From the NCBI RefSeq assembly GCF_002099425.1, contig NW_018343955.1:11518001-11582000 (forward strand): a stretch of DNA of 64,000 nt. The letters are read 5' to 3'. This document shows, piece by piece, positions 10,870 through 21,663 of the stretch. The position numbers and the translations under genes were made by a program. Each line of letters opens with the position of its first letter. The stretch's first letter is position 1. The notes under the pieces are model-generated. The model was not told the DNA's origin and did not search any database. It saw nothing but the letters and a program-made list of their open reading frames with translations. This DNA is from Phascolarctos cinereus (taxonomy: Eukaryota > Chordata > Mammalia > Diprotodontia > Phascolarctidae).

Positions 10870-11095
10870 ACATATCATCATAGATTTAGAACTGGAAAGG
10901 ACCTTAGAAGCCAATGAGTTTAATCTGTTTGGTTTTGTTTTGTTTTTTTTCCAAATGAGGAAACTAAGGCATAGAGCAGTTGAGTAACTTGCCTAGGATC
11001 ACAAGTGATTAAGTGTCTGAGGCAGGATTTGATCCTAGATCTTCCTGACGCCAGATATTGTGCCTATCTATTAACTCATGCTGCCCACATGACCA
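10870..11095 (-). mobile_element. MIR/Ther-like SINE
   Basis: CATAGATTTAGAACTGGAAA and GGACCTTAGAAG start the reverse-complement SINE, followed by AATGAGGAAACTAAGGC, ACTTGCCTAGGATCACA and a TCTTCCTGACGCC head. A T-rich stretch interrupts it near 10930. Confidence 0.75.
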
Positions 11096-11143
11096 TCCTC
11101 TTTTAAAAAAAAATAAGTAATTTAAAAAAGGTTTCTATCCTAA

Positions 11144-12413
11144 GAAAACCCACAAAGCAGATTGTATATGAATTGCTTTAGAAAATCTAGAACTGGGAAA
11201 GAATTTTTACAACCAATATCTTTGATAAGGGCCTCATTTCTAAAACATATAGAGATGTAAGTCAAATTTATAAGAATACAAATCATTAGGAGAAGCTAGA
11301 TGGCACAGCAGATAAAGCTCTGGCCTTGGAGTCAAGAGGACCTGAGTTCAAATCCAGCCTCAGACACTTGACACTTACTAGCTGTGTGACCCTGGGTAAG
11401 TCATTTAATCCCGATTGCCTCACCAAAAAACAAACAAACAAACAAACAAAAAGAATACAAATCATTCCTCAGTTGATAAATGGTCAAAGCATATGAAGAG
11501 GCAGTTTCCAGAGGAAAAAATTAAAGCCATCTATAGTCATATGAAAAAAATGCTCTAAATCACTATTGATTAGAGAAATGCAAATCAAAACAACTCTGAG
11601 GTACCACATCACACCTATCAGATTGGCCAACATGACAAAACAGGAAAATGATAAATGCTGGAGAAGATGTGGGAAAATTGGAACACTAAGGCATTATTGG
11701 TGGAGTTGTGAAATGATTCAACCATTTTGGAGAGTAATTTGGAATTATGTCCAAAGGGCTATAAAAACATGCATAGCCTTGGCTGTATCCCAAAGAGATC
11801 ATACAAATGGAAAAAGGACCCACATATACAAAAAAAATTTATAGAAGCTCTTTCTGTGATGGCAAAGAATTGGAAATTGAGAGCGTGCCCATCAATTGCG
11901 GAGTTGCTGAACAAGCTGTGGCATATGAATGTAATGGAATACTATTGTGCTATAAGAAATGATGAGCAAGCAGACTTCAGAAAAACCTGGAAAGACTTGT
12001 ATGGTCTGATGCTCAGTGAAGCGAGCAGAACCAGTAGAACATTATACACAGTAACAGCTACGTTGTGAAAGGTCTAACTTTGATAGCCCTTCTCAGCAAT
12101 GCAAGGATGTAAGACATTTCCAAAAGTCTCATGATGGAAAAGCTATCCACATCCAGAGAAAGAACTGTGGAGTCTGAATGCAGATCGAAGCATACTATTT
12201 GCTCTTTTTTTCTTCTGTTTTGTTTTGTCTTGTGGTTCCTCCTATTGGTTCTAACTTGTCTTTACAACATGACTAATGTGAAAATATGTCAAGCCTATTT
12301 CAGATTGCATACCATCTTGTGGAGGAAGGCAGGGAGGGAGAGGGAGAAAAATTTTAAACTCAAAAGTATATGGAAGTGATTGTTGAAAACTAAAAATAAA
12401 TTAATAAAAAAAG
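11144..12413 (+). mobile_element. L1 3' end, 5'-truncated, carrying a SINE
   Basis: Covers the ORF2 C-terminal region (GKIGTLRHYWWSCEMIQPFW at about 11670-11730 and NDEQADFRKTWKDLYGLMLS at about 11960-12020), the 3'UTR and the terminus GTTGAAAACTAAAAATAAAT. It is flanked by related sequences AAAGGTTTCTATCCTA (about 11127-11142) and AAAGGTTCTATACCTA (12416-12431), a probable diverged target-site duplication. A SINE is inserted at 11288-11450. The ORF2 remains are broken by frame changes, so it cannot encode an enzyme. Confidence 0.9.
11288..11450 (+). mobile_element. WSINE/MAR1-type SINE in L1, with 16-bp TSD
   Basis: AGCTAGATGGCACAGCAG head, GAGTTCAAATCC B-box, TAGCTGTGTGACCCTGGGTA block, and a CAAA-repeat tail. 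It is bracketed by AAGAATACAAATCATT at 11272-11287 and again, identical, at 11451-11466. It is younger than the L1 it landed in. Confidence 0.97.
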
Positions 12414-12855
12414 AAAAAGGTTCTATACCTAGAGCGTACAGTATGTGGAGGATATTAAAGTGCAAGATAAATGAAGAACTAGGAAGGGACTATGGGGAAA
12501 GACAGAGAATAAACATTTATATAAAGGTTACTATCTATCATGCACTATACTAAGCACCTTTTAAAAATATTATCACATGAATATGAGATCTCTACTGTAA
12601 AAATAAAGAAAATCTAGAATCAAAAGGGAAACCTTTTAAAATTAATAAGAAAAATATCTGTCCTATCTAAAGGGAGAAACAATGGAGTAGATTTAGTAGG
12701 CAGGAAATTTAGTAAAGCAAGGCGCTGACTACTGGTTAGAAACCACTCCGGTCTTTATCATGGGTAGAGCTCTCACTTTCATCATGTTCACTTTGGGTCT
12801 AGATTATTCATTAGATGTCAGGTAGTATAATCTGTGGGCTAGAGTCCCCAAGGCC
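12414..12855. other. mostly unassigned; L2/MIR-like scrap near 12510-12600
   Basis: AATAAACATTTATATAAAGG and CATGCACTATACTAAGCACC resemble a reverse-complement L2 or MIR tail. No gene seen in the rest. Confidence 0.4.
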
Positions 12856-13065
12856 ATATAGTACATTGGAAAGAGTGCTGGATTTGGAATCAGAGGACTT
12901 GGGTTCAAATTATAATTCTGTTGCCCATTACTTGCACAGCCTTTGGCAGGATACTTAAAACTCTCTGTGTTTTGGTTTCCACATTTGTAAAATGTAAGGA
13001 CAGTTACTACAAGAATTTTAAGATGTCTTTCAGCTCTAAATCTATGATTCTATGACCTTGGGATC
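12856..13065 (+). mobile_element. MIR/Ther-like SINE
   Basis: ATTGGAAAGAGTGCTGGATT, GACTTGGGTTCAAATTA, then the 3' end TCTTTCAGCTCTAAATCTAT plus GATTCTATGA. Block order and ending are typical of a Ther/MIR SINE. Confidence 0.8.
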
Positions 13066-13555
13066 ATGCAGTTCCAACTCTGGGTAGCTGATGCAAAAAA
13101 GGGGGATTTCTCTCTTTGGCTTGCCCCTAATTGGAATACTTTAGGAAAAACTCAAAATATATTTGTAGTGTAGCTCATGTCTAAGTTTTCTCAGGTGCAA
13201 GTAAAATGATCCCCACTCACACATGGGCACTTAGTAAATGTGGTTTGTATGAATAGTGCTTCCATTTCCTAGGTTTACCATTAAAAAAAAGGATTCCTCA
13301 TTAATGCTTTGTTCCATTGCACTTTGGAATAGCTTCTAGTGAAACAAAGGTGAAAATGTGTAGGAATCTTTGTGAAACTGCCATACAAGTCCATGTAATC
13401 CTAAAAAGCCAGAGGACATAGAGCCATTGAAAAAGAGCATTGCTAAGGGCTGATTTCAATTTAAAGTAAAAAATTCTAATTATTTTTTAGTATTATAGAA
13501 TGAGCCAATACAGTCATCATTGTAAACCTTTTATATCACTTAATGTAAATGTCAG
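13066..13555. other. unassigned sequence
   Basis: No recognised repeat, gene or tandem structure. Confidence 0.4.
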
Positions 13556-13829
13556 TTACTATGTCATTCTTTCCATAAATTCCTTCATTTCCACTTGTTG
13601 AAATCCTACTGAACCTTAAAATCTGAGCTCAAATGCTACCTTTTCTCTAAATCTTTTTTTTTCTATCCAACTGCAAATGATATATTTTAATGCTTATGTT
13701 CAAGTAGAAATTCTTGAAATTCTTCCCATCCAGCCAGGCCCCCAACAAAAATAAAAATCTTAAGATGGGGAAAATGTGCTTAATAAAATTTTCTTGGTCT
13801 ATAAATTAATTTAGCATCAGTGTTTTCAG

Positions 13830-14280
13830 AGAGGTGGTGTACTGAAATGACAAAAATCGCTAGAGGTAAAATTAGAGGCCTCAGGTTTGAATCCTGATTT
13901 TACCACTTACTACCTGTGTTTGGGGGCAGCTAAGTGGCTCAGTTGACAGAGTGCTGGGACTGGGGTCAGGAAGACCAAAGTTTAACTCTGGTCTTAGACA
14001 CTTACTAGCTGTGTAACCCTGGAGAAGTCATTTAACATCTGTCTTAATCCACTGGAGAAAAAAATAGCAAATCATTCCAGTATCTTTGCCAAGAAAACCC
14101 CATGGACAGTATTGGTGTGCTATGGTCCACAGGGTCACAAAAAGTTGGAAACCACTGAATGACTGAATAACATCACATGTTTTACAGTGTGCAAGTCACA
14201 ACCTCCATGGACCTTAATTTCCTCATATGAAATATGAGATGTGACCTCTAAATTACTCGAGGTCAAAATTTATAATCCCA
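13830..14280 (+). mobile_element. MIR/Ther-like SINE split by another SINE
   Basis: Left half: TGAATCCTGATTTTACCACT and TACTACCTGTG. Right half, after the inserted SINE: GTGCAAGTCACAACCTCCAT and AATTTCCTCATATGAAATAT. The halves join into one MIR-type order. Confidence 0.7.
13922..14180 (+). mobile_element. long-form marsupial SINE inside a MIR
   Basis: GGGGCAGCTAAGTGGCTCAG head, TTAGACACTTACTAGCTGTG, then the long-form 3' extension TCCAGTATCTTTGCCAAGAA and ACCACTGAATGACTGAATAA. No clean duplication seen, so it is an older copy than those with intact duplications. Confidence 0.85.
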
Positions 14281-14559
14281 AGACCTATCTTCTTAAGTTT
14301 TTTTTTTAGTACTTTATGTATTTGACTCCTTTATGCCACTTAATTCTTTGACCTTATCTATGTCACATATCACTAGTAGATTGCAGGCTTCTTAAAGTCA
14401 GGGACTCTAACTCCATCTTCATATCCCACACATTGTCAAGCACACAGAGTACTTTGCACAGTAGGTACTTAAGATACTTGTTGAATGAATGAATGGAGAT
14501 TCCCTGTGAAACTACAATATGATTTATCATATGACCATCTAAAATTTAAGCTAGTTTTG

Positions 14560-14735
14560 AAAACATCAGAAAACTGTTTTTAAATACTAGCTTTGTGACT
14601 TACTAACTTTGTAATCTTGAACAAGTCACTTTAAATTTGTGGGCTTCAGTTTCCTCATCTGCAAAATGATGGAGGAGAGATGGATTATATGGCCCTTCAG
14701 GTCCTTTCAACTCCAATCAATTCAATGAGACTGAA
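14560..14735 (+). mobile_element. MIR/Ther-like SINE remnant
   Basis: TAGCTTTGTGACTTACTAAC, GAACAAGTCACTT, CAGTTTCCTCATCTGCAAAA and CAGGTCCTTTCAACTCCAAT occur in MIR order. The next 300 bases to 15040 show nothing recognisable. Confidence 0.75.
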
Positions 14736-15039
14736 TGATAAAAGCCCGATGCTCTTACTTGTAAGTTTGATAATGGCTAAAATTTGAAAGACCAAAATAT
14801 TGCTTTTTCCTTCCAACTCTCTAAACTAATCATTACTCTTGGTACAGACCAGAGGAAGGAAATACAGAAGTACAACGACTAGCAAACTCTACACTTCGAA
14901 AATATGACAGGCTGAGGTGATAGTGACTTAAATACAAACACCTTCTTGTGCCATCTTTGGAAACTGAGTGCCAAACTCATGTGGGGCCAAGTGCATGAGT
15001 TTAGATCCTGGAGTTCCACTGACATAAATATTGGAATCT

Positions 15040-15240
15040 TAGGAATATAGGATTAAAGATGGAATAAACTTAAAGATCATTTAGTTCAACTCTCTCATTT
15101 ATGCCTGAGGAAACTGAGTCCAGAGAGATAAAGAGATTTGCCAAAGGTCACGTGGGAGATTAGAAGCTGAGCTGGGATCTGAGCCCTGGGCTTCTGATCC
15201 CAAAGCCATTGTTCTTTCCACTATGCCACTTTTATCTATA
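15040..15240 (-). mobile_element. MIR/Ther-like SINE
   Basis: Reverse-complement order: AAAGATCATTTAGTTCAACT, CCTGAGGAAACTGAGTCCAG, CCAAAGGTCACG, then TGTTCTTTCCACTATGCCAC at the head end. Confidence 0.8.
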
Positions 15241-15885
15241 TCCTACACAGATCATTTCAGATAAAACTCTTTGGATAATATACATGAAAGGAAATATTTA
15301 AATCTACATTCTTATAGTGACATAATTCCTTGGGCAAAAAAAAAAGTATTTGAAAGTAAACTTAGACAGCACTTCTATCTAATGTTTTAACAGTCACAAG
15401 GCAATAACCTTTCTACTGTACTTATCCCTAGATTGACCTTAATTGGAATACTACATTGGCCTCAGGGGCCTACTGCTCAGGAACTTAGCATTCAGAAGAG
15501 TGGGGAATGGGATTTATTTTAAAGACTAAGGACAAGTAGCATTATTAATAAGGTCAAAGGAGTCAGTTTAATTGCAGGTGATAATATAGAAGTTCCAGAT
15601 CACTTGTTTGAATATTCAGTGGTTATCCTAAGAGAAATCCTGAAAGTGAGAATGTTTTGGGCCCCAGAATGATCCTTAGGAAAATCTTTTAAAAAATAGA
15701 CATTCAGCTATCTCAAATTATTAAAGTGCCTTTTTGAGGTCACATAGCTTCACTGGACATCGAATGAATACCATATTCCCCTGAAAAGATTTATTTCAGT
15801 TGCTGCAATGAGAATTACAATAAACTCCAACATGAAGTAATGGATTATATTTATTTGTAAGAGATTTCAAAAGTCATTATAATCA
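15241..15885. other. unassigned sequence
   Basis: No recognised element and no protein-like open frame. Confidence 0.4.
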
Positions 15886-15887
15886 AC

Positions 15888-15990
15888 AAAAGGTCAATCC
15901 AACCAATCAAAAAAGGCATTTATTAAATGACTACTATGTGTAGGACACTGTGTTAGATGCCAGAGATTGGAGATGGATCTGATTTCATTG
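15888..15990 (-). mobile_element. L2 terminal fragment
   Basis: AAAGGCATTTATTAAATGAC, TACTATGTGTAGGACACTGT and GATGCCAGAGATTGG are the reverse complement of an L2 3' tail. Confidence 0.65.
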
Positions 15991-16054
15991 GTACATGGGG
16001 TTCCTGGATAATGATGACATACCAACACAAAGTAACGCCTTCTCTGCTTGTAGT

Positions 16055-16229
16055 TTTTTGTTTGTTTGTTTGTTTGTTTGCTTATTTTTTTGGTGAAGCA
16101 ATTGGAGTTAAGTGACTTACCCAAAGTCACACAGCTAGTCAGTATTATGTGTCTGAGGACGGATTTGAACTCAGGTCCTCCTGACTCCAGGGCTGGTACT
16201 CTATTCACTGTGCCAACTAGCTGACCCTA
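16055..16229 (-). mobile_element. WSINE/MAR1-type SINE
   Basis: GTTTGTTTGTTTG tail, AGCAATTGGAGTTAAGTGAC, CACACAGCTAGTCAG, CAGGTCCTCCTGACTCC and CCAACTAGCTGACCC. Short imperfect flanks resembling TGTAGTTTTTTG and TATAGTTTTTTT may be the duplication. The 104-codon minus-strand open frame at 15894-16208 runs across this SINE and the L2 scrap and is not a gene. Confidence 0.9.
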
Positions 16230-17045
16230 TAGTTTTTTTTAAATAAATTTTATTGATACTTTTTGTTTTTACATCATCACTTCCTCTTGTATCATTGCCT
16301 TCCTCCTCTCAGAGAGGCATCTCCTATAATAAAATTTTTCAAAAAAGACAGAAAAAGAGAAAAAAATGAATAAAACTCATCAACATATAAAAAAAATCTA
16401 ATGTCATGTGTAACATTACATACACATAGACCCTGATGTCTTACAAGGAAGAAAGCGGAAGTTCCTTCTCCTTTCTCTCATTTGGGGCCAAACTATTTAT
16501 TATTGTTATTATTAAATGATTTTGCAATGTTCAATTGTAATTGTTTTATAGATATTGTTCTTTCTATTAATATGGCTATAATCATTATGTCCATTCCTGG
16601 AGCTGCTTACTTTATTTTGCATCAGTTCACATGAGATTTTCCAAGGTTTTCTGTGATTATTTTTTTGTAGGACACAGTACTGTTTCTATTATATTCATAT
16701 GCTAAAATCTGTCTAGTCATTCTCCAAATAAAAGAAATCTACTTTGTTTCTAGTTCTTTGCTATCACAAAAAAAGTTTTATCATTAATATTTTGAGGGGT
16801 ATGGGACTTTCTTTTTGTTAACTATCTCCTTGGAGTATAAGCTTAGCAGTGGAATCTGTGGGTTAAAGGGTATGGATATTTTAGTCATTTTATTTGCATC
16901 ATTCCAAATTGCTTTCCAGACTTATGGTCCTTATTACAGCTCCTCCAACAACACATTCATGTCTAGTATGTCAGTATTTTTCCACAACCCTTCCAACACG
17001 GAATGTTTCCATTTTGGGGTCATCTTTTGTGTTTGTAGTATTATA
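16230..17045 (-). mobile_element. old L1 3' end
   Basis: Reads as the antisense of an L1 3'UTR and ORF2 C-terminus: TTTTATTGATACTTTTTGTT terminus, GCATCAGTTCACATGAGATT, TTTCTAGTTCTTTGCTATCA, then AAATTGCTTTCCAGACTTAT and CACAACCCTTCCAACAC. The same family ends the L1 copies at 38965 and 41100. More diverged than the L1 tails at 3.4 kb and 11.1 kb. Confidence 0.75.
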
Positions 17046-17180
17046 GAGTAGCTTGAAACACTGAGAGGTCAAGTGTCATTCAAAGATAGTCTGCGTGTTA
17101 GAATCAGTTCTTGAACCCAAGTTTTTCAGGATCTGAACTCTCTCTCCATACACTGTACTGCGCCATTTCCTCACTAAGGA
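17046..17180 (-). mobile_element. MIR-like SINE remnant
   Basis: ACACTGAGAGGTCAAGTGTC, AATCAGTTCTTGAACCCAAG and CCATACACTGTACTGCGCC resemble the reverse complement of a MIR head. Confidence 0.6.
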
Positions 17181-18000
17181 TACAAAGAGAAAATGAAAAA
17201 TATTCCCTGTTGATATTGCATTTTCACCACTGGCAGATCAATTTGTATTGATCTTCTATTACACCACTTTCCCCATGAATGGACCTGAGGTACCATGACT
17301 TCCTGCATTGTTCTGATTCAGTTTGATGAAACTCCTTCATCTAAAGTCAGGTCAAATATCATTAATTCTTCCTTCAGGGGAGCTCACCCATGTTGTGTCA
17401 CCCTGTACTCTATCTGCGCTTCTTAGACTACATGCTTGTGACTCTCATGATTATGATTGGTTGGGCTTAAAATTGTTCTGACCTAACTAGTCAGCTGGAA
17501 TGCTACTGGAACAAACCACTACTCTAGGGGATAAAGCTAACTGCTTATCCTTCATTAGGAGGTCACTATAGTTATTTTTTTTTAAATATAGCATGGATAT
17601 AGCATGGAGGTGACATTGATTCTTGAACATGGGTCACAGTATAGGATATGTCACACTAAACACTCATAGATTAACATGAGAAAACATCTTGTATACAAAG
17701 ATGTATTTTTAAAATAAAATTAAGTTTCTTTTATTTACTTGTAGTGATTAAAAAAATTAAAAGTAAACCCTCCCTTCTTTCCCCACACACATTGTGACAT
17801 TGCAATTTTGAAGGCTGAATTTGGATAAAGTTAGAAAATAAGCAAGAAATCGATACTTTAGCAATATCTTTGCAGGTCGGCCAATAGATAAATTAATACT
17901 GATGTTATTCAGTTTGACATCTAAATTATTTTAACGTACAATAAAATGATTATCTATTGTCCATTTGAAAGCTTGAATGGCACTGCTATACTTATATTTC
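17181..18000. other. unassigned sequence
   Basis: No recognised repeat or gene. Unremarkable composition. Confidence 0.4.
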
Positions 18001-18215
18001 AGATTAAAGATGCATATAGGTGTCAGTAGGAAAACTAGATGAGAGTAAGGAAACTAGTCTTGACTCTGTCACTAACTAGGTATTTGCCCCTGAGCTAGTC
18101 ACTTCATCTTTTGGGTACCCAGTTGCCTCTTTTGTAACAGAAGACCATTGGACTGGAACTTCTCTCTCTGAGATCTATTTCAGCTTAGATATTCCATGAT
18201 TTATGATTCTATTGA
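18001..18215 (+). mobile_element. MIR/Ther-like SINE remnant
   Basis: GAAACTAGTCTTGACTCTGT, GAGCTAGTCACTTCATC, then ATTGGACTGGAACTTCTCTC and the ending CCATGATTTATGATTCTATT. Diverged but in the right order. Confidence 0.7.
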
Positions 18216-18299
18216 AAAAAACCTCAGCATTGAGGACAAGGATTAGTCATTGGAATGGGCCCCTTCCTTTATAGTGTCACATTTTATTCTCCAGTCTCC

Positions 18300-18415
18300 T
18301 TCCTTCATTTCTTTTCTTTTCTCTTTTCTTTTCTCTTTTCTTTTCTTTTCTTTTCTTTTCTTTTCTTTTCTTTTCTTTTCTTTTCTTTTCTTTTCTTTTC
18401 TTTTCTTTATTTTAC
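18300..18415. repeat. (CTTTT)n pentanucleotide tract
   Basis: Over 100 bases of TTTTC units, with a few CTCTTTTC variants at the left end. Pure polypyrimidine on the plus strand. The Lys/Glu/Arg-rich minus-strand and Phe/Leu/Ser-rich plus-strand frames across it are artefacts of the repeat. Confidence 0.97.
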
Positions 18416-18858
18416 AACTTTGATTTACCACAAACCCCTTATAAATAGATCCACATAGGGTCAAAGGAGGCTCTGAACTACTTCAAAATGGATTTTATTT
18501 TCATTAATGGTCTTGATTACTAGCACGGAATAAAAAGTTAGTCCTGAAGTATAATTGTGTCATTACAAGTTCGGGTAAAAGCAAGGTGGTGGTTTTCAAG
18601 AGGAAGAAGTAATGACGATTTTCAATTTAGTGTGCTTTTTTGGGTGACCAGAACAATTAGTCTATATTCCAATTGTTCTCATCTTTTTTGCTAGGCAAAT
18701 AATGGCTTTTCTTTCTTTCAAATTTTCAGCAAATATAGAGAATTAGGGGTTTGTGGTATTTGTTACTAGGTTTCTGCTGGTCTATTTGTTTTTCTTTTTT
18801 ACATTTGGCAAAATGATATGTTTGCTAGGGCTCTTGAAAGAAAATAACCTTGAGACTT
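18416..18858. other. unassigned sequence
   Basis: AT-rich, with nothing recognisable. Confidence 0.4.
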
Positions 18859-18859
18859 G

Positions 18860-20362
18860 TACCTAAGATGGTGGCAAGTTAGGACTTAGAGGAGCCCCGA
18901 TTCCCACAAACACCCCAACAAAGCTCTAAAAATGCCCTAGAAGGAGCAATAATGGAAAAAATATGGAAAAAGAAACGCTGGGTATAGATTTCTCCAGCAA
19001 GAGCAGGAATACACAAGAAGATTTCTGGAAACCTCTGGAAGGCTCTGAGTGGACATAAACCACAGTGTGGAAATAGCCTTGACTTATAGAAGGAAATAGC
19101 ACCAGGGCAGCACCCCTGCAGCACAGCCCCAAAGAAGTACATTGCCCAGGTAGCACCACCTAAGTCAGGGTAGAAGATAGAGACTGACTGGCAGCATTCA
19201 CCCAGGCAGACTATGCTTTATCCAGAGCAAAACTGGCACACACTCAAACAATAGCAAAATACAGAATTGGAACAGTGTCAGAGCCAGCCAGCACTCAGGC
19301 AGCATATACATAAGCCACCACAGCAGCAACAGAAGGAAAAGGTGCAGGGAAGCTGCTAGAAAGCAAAGTGCTTGAAGTTTTTAAGAAAATAAATCACTAA
19401 TGTAATTTATTATATCACATTGATATTTGTCATAGTCACAGCAAATAACAGAATGAACTCCTGGTTTGAGAACTGTGCAGAGAAGAAAACAGAAAAGCAA
19501 CTGAAGCCAAAACCTACATTGAGTAATGAGGAAACTAAGGCAAAACCTATGAATTCTTATTTTTATAAGAGTTAGGGCTTAGTTTTAGCCACCATATCCA
19601 GGACCAAAAGAAGCCTACATTCACCATACAAAATTATAGAAAGGAGGAGTGTCCAACAAAACACGAAGTCCCAATCCAGAAACTGAGTTTAGAAATAGGA
19701 GCAAACAGAAGAAAATGCTGAACACAAGCCTTGAGGTTAATCCCCCAAAATTATACAATTCCACATGGTCAAGTGGATCATCAGAAAAAAGAATAGCCTA
19801 GCCAAAAGGACTGTGAATTCACCTGGAAAAATTAAGCAAGATATAAATAAAATATAATGTTAAATGGAATGAGAACTATGGAGGAAAGAATGGAAGGAAA
19901 ATCAGTACCTGAGAGCAGAAAGTAGTAAACTTTACCCAAAAATTTGAGTCCATTATAATTAGAATGATCTAAACAGAAAGCAATGATTCCTTCAGATAAA
20001 AATAAAAAAATAAGACAAAATCAAAAGATTGAAAAGAAACCAGAAGAAAGTATAAGGTATATACTACAAAAAATACCTAACTTAGAAAGCAGGTAAAAGA
20101 GAAATAAGCTAAAAATCATCAGATTACATGAAAATGATGTTCCCCTCAACACTGCCACCCAAAGTCTGACACCATATTTTAAGAAACGATAAGCAAAAGC
20201 TGCTCAGATCTATTGAAACCAGAGAACAAAGTTAAACTATAATTATGTTTCCATCTTGTAAAGGAAACTCCAAAATGAGAAGCCCAAGGAATGTCAGAGC
20301 CCAAATCCAGAGCTTCCAGATCAAGATATACATACAAATGTGTGTGTGTGTGTGTGTGTGCG

Positions 20363-20404
<42 letters not shown>

Positions 20405-20760
20405 CGTGTGTGTGTGTAGCAGCTAGAAAGAGTTCCAGTGAAAAGGAACCAAAGGAACCATAGTCAGGAACACACTTGACTTGACAGTTACCACCTTAAA
20501 GCAGAGAAAATCTTGGAAAGCAATATCCTGAAAGACCAGAGAAGAAAACTGAGTACAGGGATATACTCAGATTATAGGAAGAAAATAATAGACTTTTAAT
20601 AGAGGACTTCCAGGCATACCTGGTGAAGACTAGAGCTGAGTAGAAGCTTTGAAATAAAAACACAGAAGACAAGGGAAAACCAAAAAGGTAAATACATTTG
20701 GATATTTGGAAAGAGCTATACAATGGTTATGTGCTTACATTCTAATAGGGGAAAAAGCAA
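18860..20760 (+). mobile_element. old L1 5'UTR and ORF1
   Basis: The start ACCTAAGATGGTGGCAAG is an L1-type 5' end. A 5'UTR-like part runs to about 19700, followed by decayed ORF1: GTCAGAGCCCAAATCCAGAG near 20300 corresponds to the NIIAKFQS block, and GAGGACTTCCAGGCATACCT near 20605 to IEDFQA at the ORF1 C-terminus of the HAL1 copy. Only a diverged family relationship can be claimed. A (TG)n tract has grown inside it. Confidence 0.6.
20339..20418. repeat. (TG)n microsatellite
   Basis: About 40 TG units with a few CG interruptions, inside the old L1 ORF1. Confidence 0.95.
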
Positions 20761-21663
20761 GTGTCCCCTCAAAACCTTAATATCTTCAAGATCATAGAGA
20801 TAGTTAAATACAATAAACAAAAGACCTGGGATTTATTTCTTTATGTTTTAATTGTCACAAAAGAAGGGAAAAAAAAGAATTAGAAAAGAATATGCCAGGG
20901 AAGCAAGGAAGAAGGATTGATGAGAATTTCCTATTTCACATATTAGGGATGCAAGAGATGAAGTATATAAAAAAAAACCCCCAACAACTTGGAAATAGGC
21001 ATGGTTGGGAGCTAGTTTCTATCTTATGGTCAGACTTTCTTTGAATGGCTGTAGTATTTTAATGCACTGTTCTGGTCAGGTAATTTGTGATTGTCTAAAA
21101 GACTTTTTTATTTGTTGAGGACCTTTGGAAGGAGTTTTTGCTTGAAGTTCTATCTACCTCCTCTTTTGCGTCCTGCAATACATTATACTAGGAATCATCT
21201 TACTGTCATGGCTACCTCTTTTATAATTTTTAATCAGTGTCTCGTATCACTGAGTTTGTTATATCTGCCCATTTTTTTAAAACTTTCAGCTCTGTCTCCT
21301 CTAGGGATTCAGGACAAAGTCTTAGGGGTACAATAGCTTCTATTTACAGACCTACATATATGCACCAAAGGACATCACACCTAAATATTTAAATAAAAAG
21401 TAAATTGAAATATAAGGAGAGCTAGATAATAAAAAAAAATAGTAGGAGTGGACCCTTTTCAGATCTAGACAAAATCTAAACAAAAAATAGACAAAAAAGA
21501 AGTTAAGGACAAATGGAATATTAGAAAAGTTAGATATCTTTGAGGATGATATCTTCACTGAGCAGAAATAGAAAGGAGTTTATATATTTCTCAGTTGGTG
21601 TGACATATTTACAAAAAATGACCATGTTTTAGGGAATAATTAACTGATAAAAACATTTAGAAG
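20761..21663 (+). other. probable decayed L1 middle part
   Basis: A-rich, with phrases such as AGGGAATAATTAACTGATAA that resemble L1 ORF2, and it lies between an L1 ORF1 (left) and ORF2 C-terminal sequence (right) in the same orientation. The assignment rests mostly on position. Confidence 0.35.

Larger units (their letters stand above)
13556..14500 (+). mobile_element. L2 3' end, interrupted
   Basis: The left part (13556-13690) has CTTCATTTCCACTTG and CTGAGCTCAAATGCTACCTT, a typical L2 3' region. The right part (about 14285-14500) has TTGCAGGCTTCTTAAAGTCA and the ending TTGTTGAATGAATGAATGG. A MIR with an inserted SINE lies between them. Joining the two parts as one insertion is inference. 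Confidence 0.6.

Noticed and set aside
11288-11450. tRNA-like head of a SINE (B-box-like GAGTTCAAATCC)
   Set aside because: Part of a tRNA-derived SINE that lacks a complete cloverleaf; not a tRNA gene. The same applies to the other SINEs.
18243-18464. Lys/Glu/Arg-rich frame resembling a charged nuclear protein
   Set aside because: Generated by the (CTTTT)n tract read on the minus strand.
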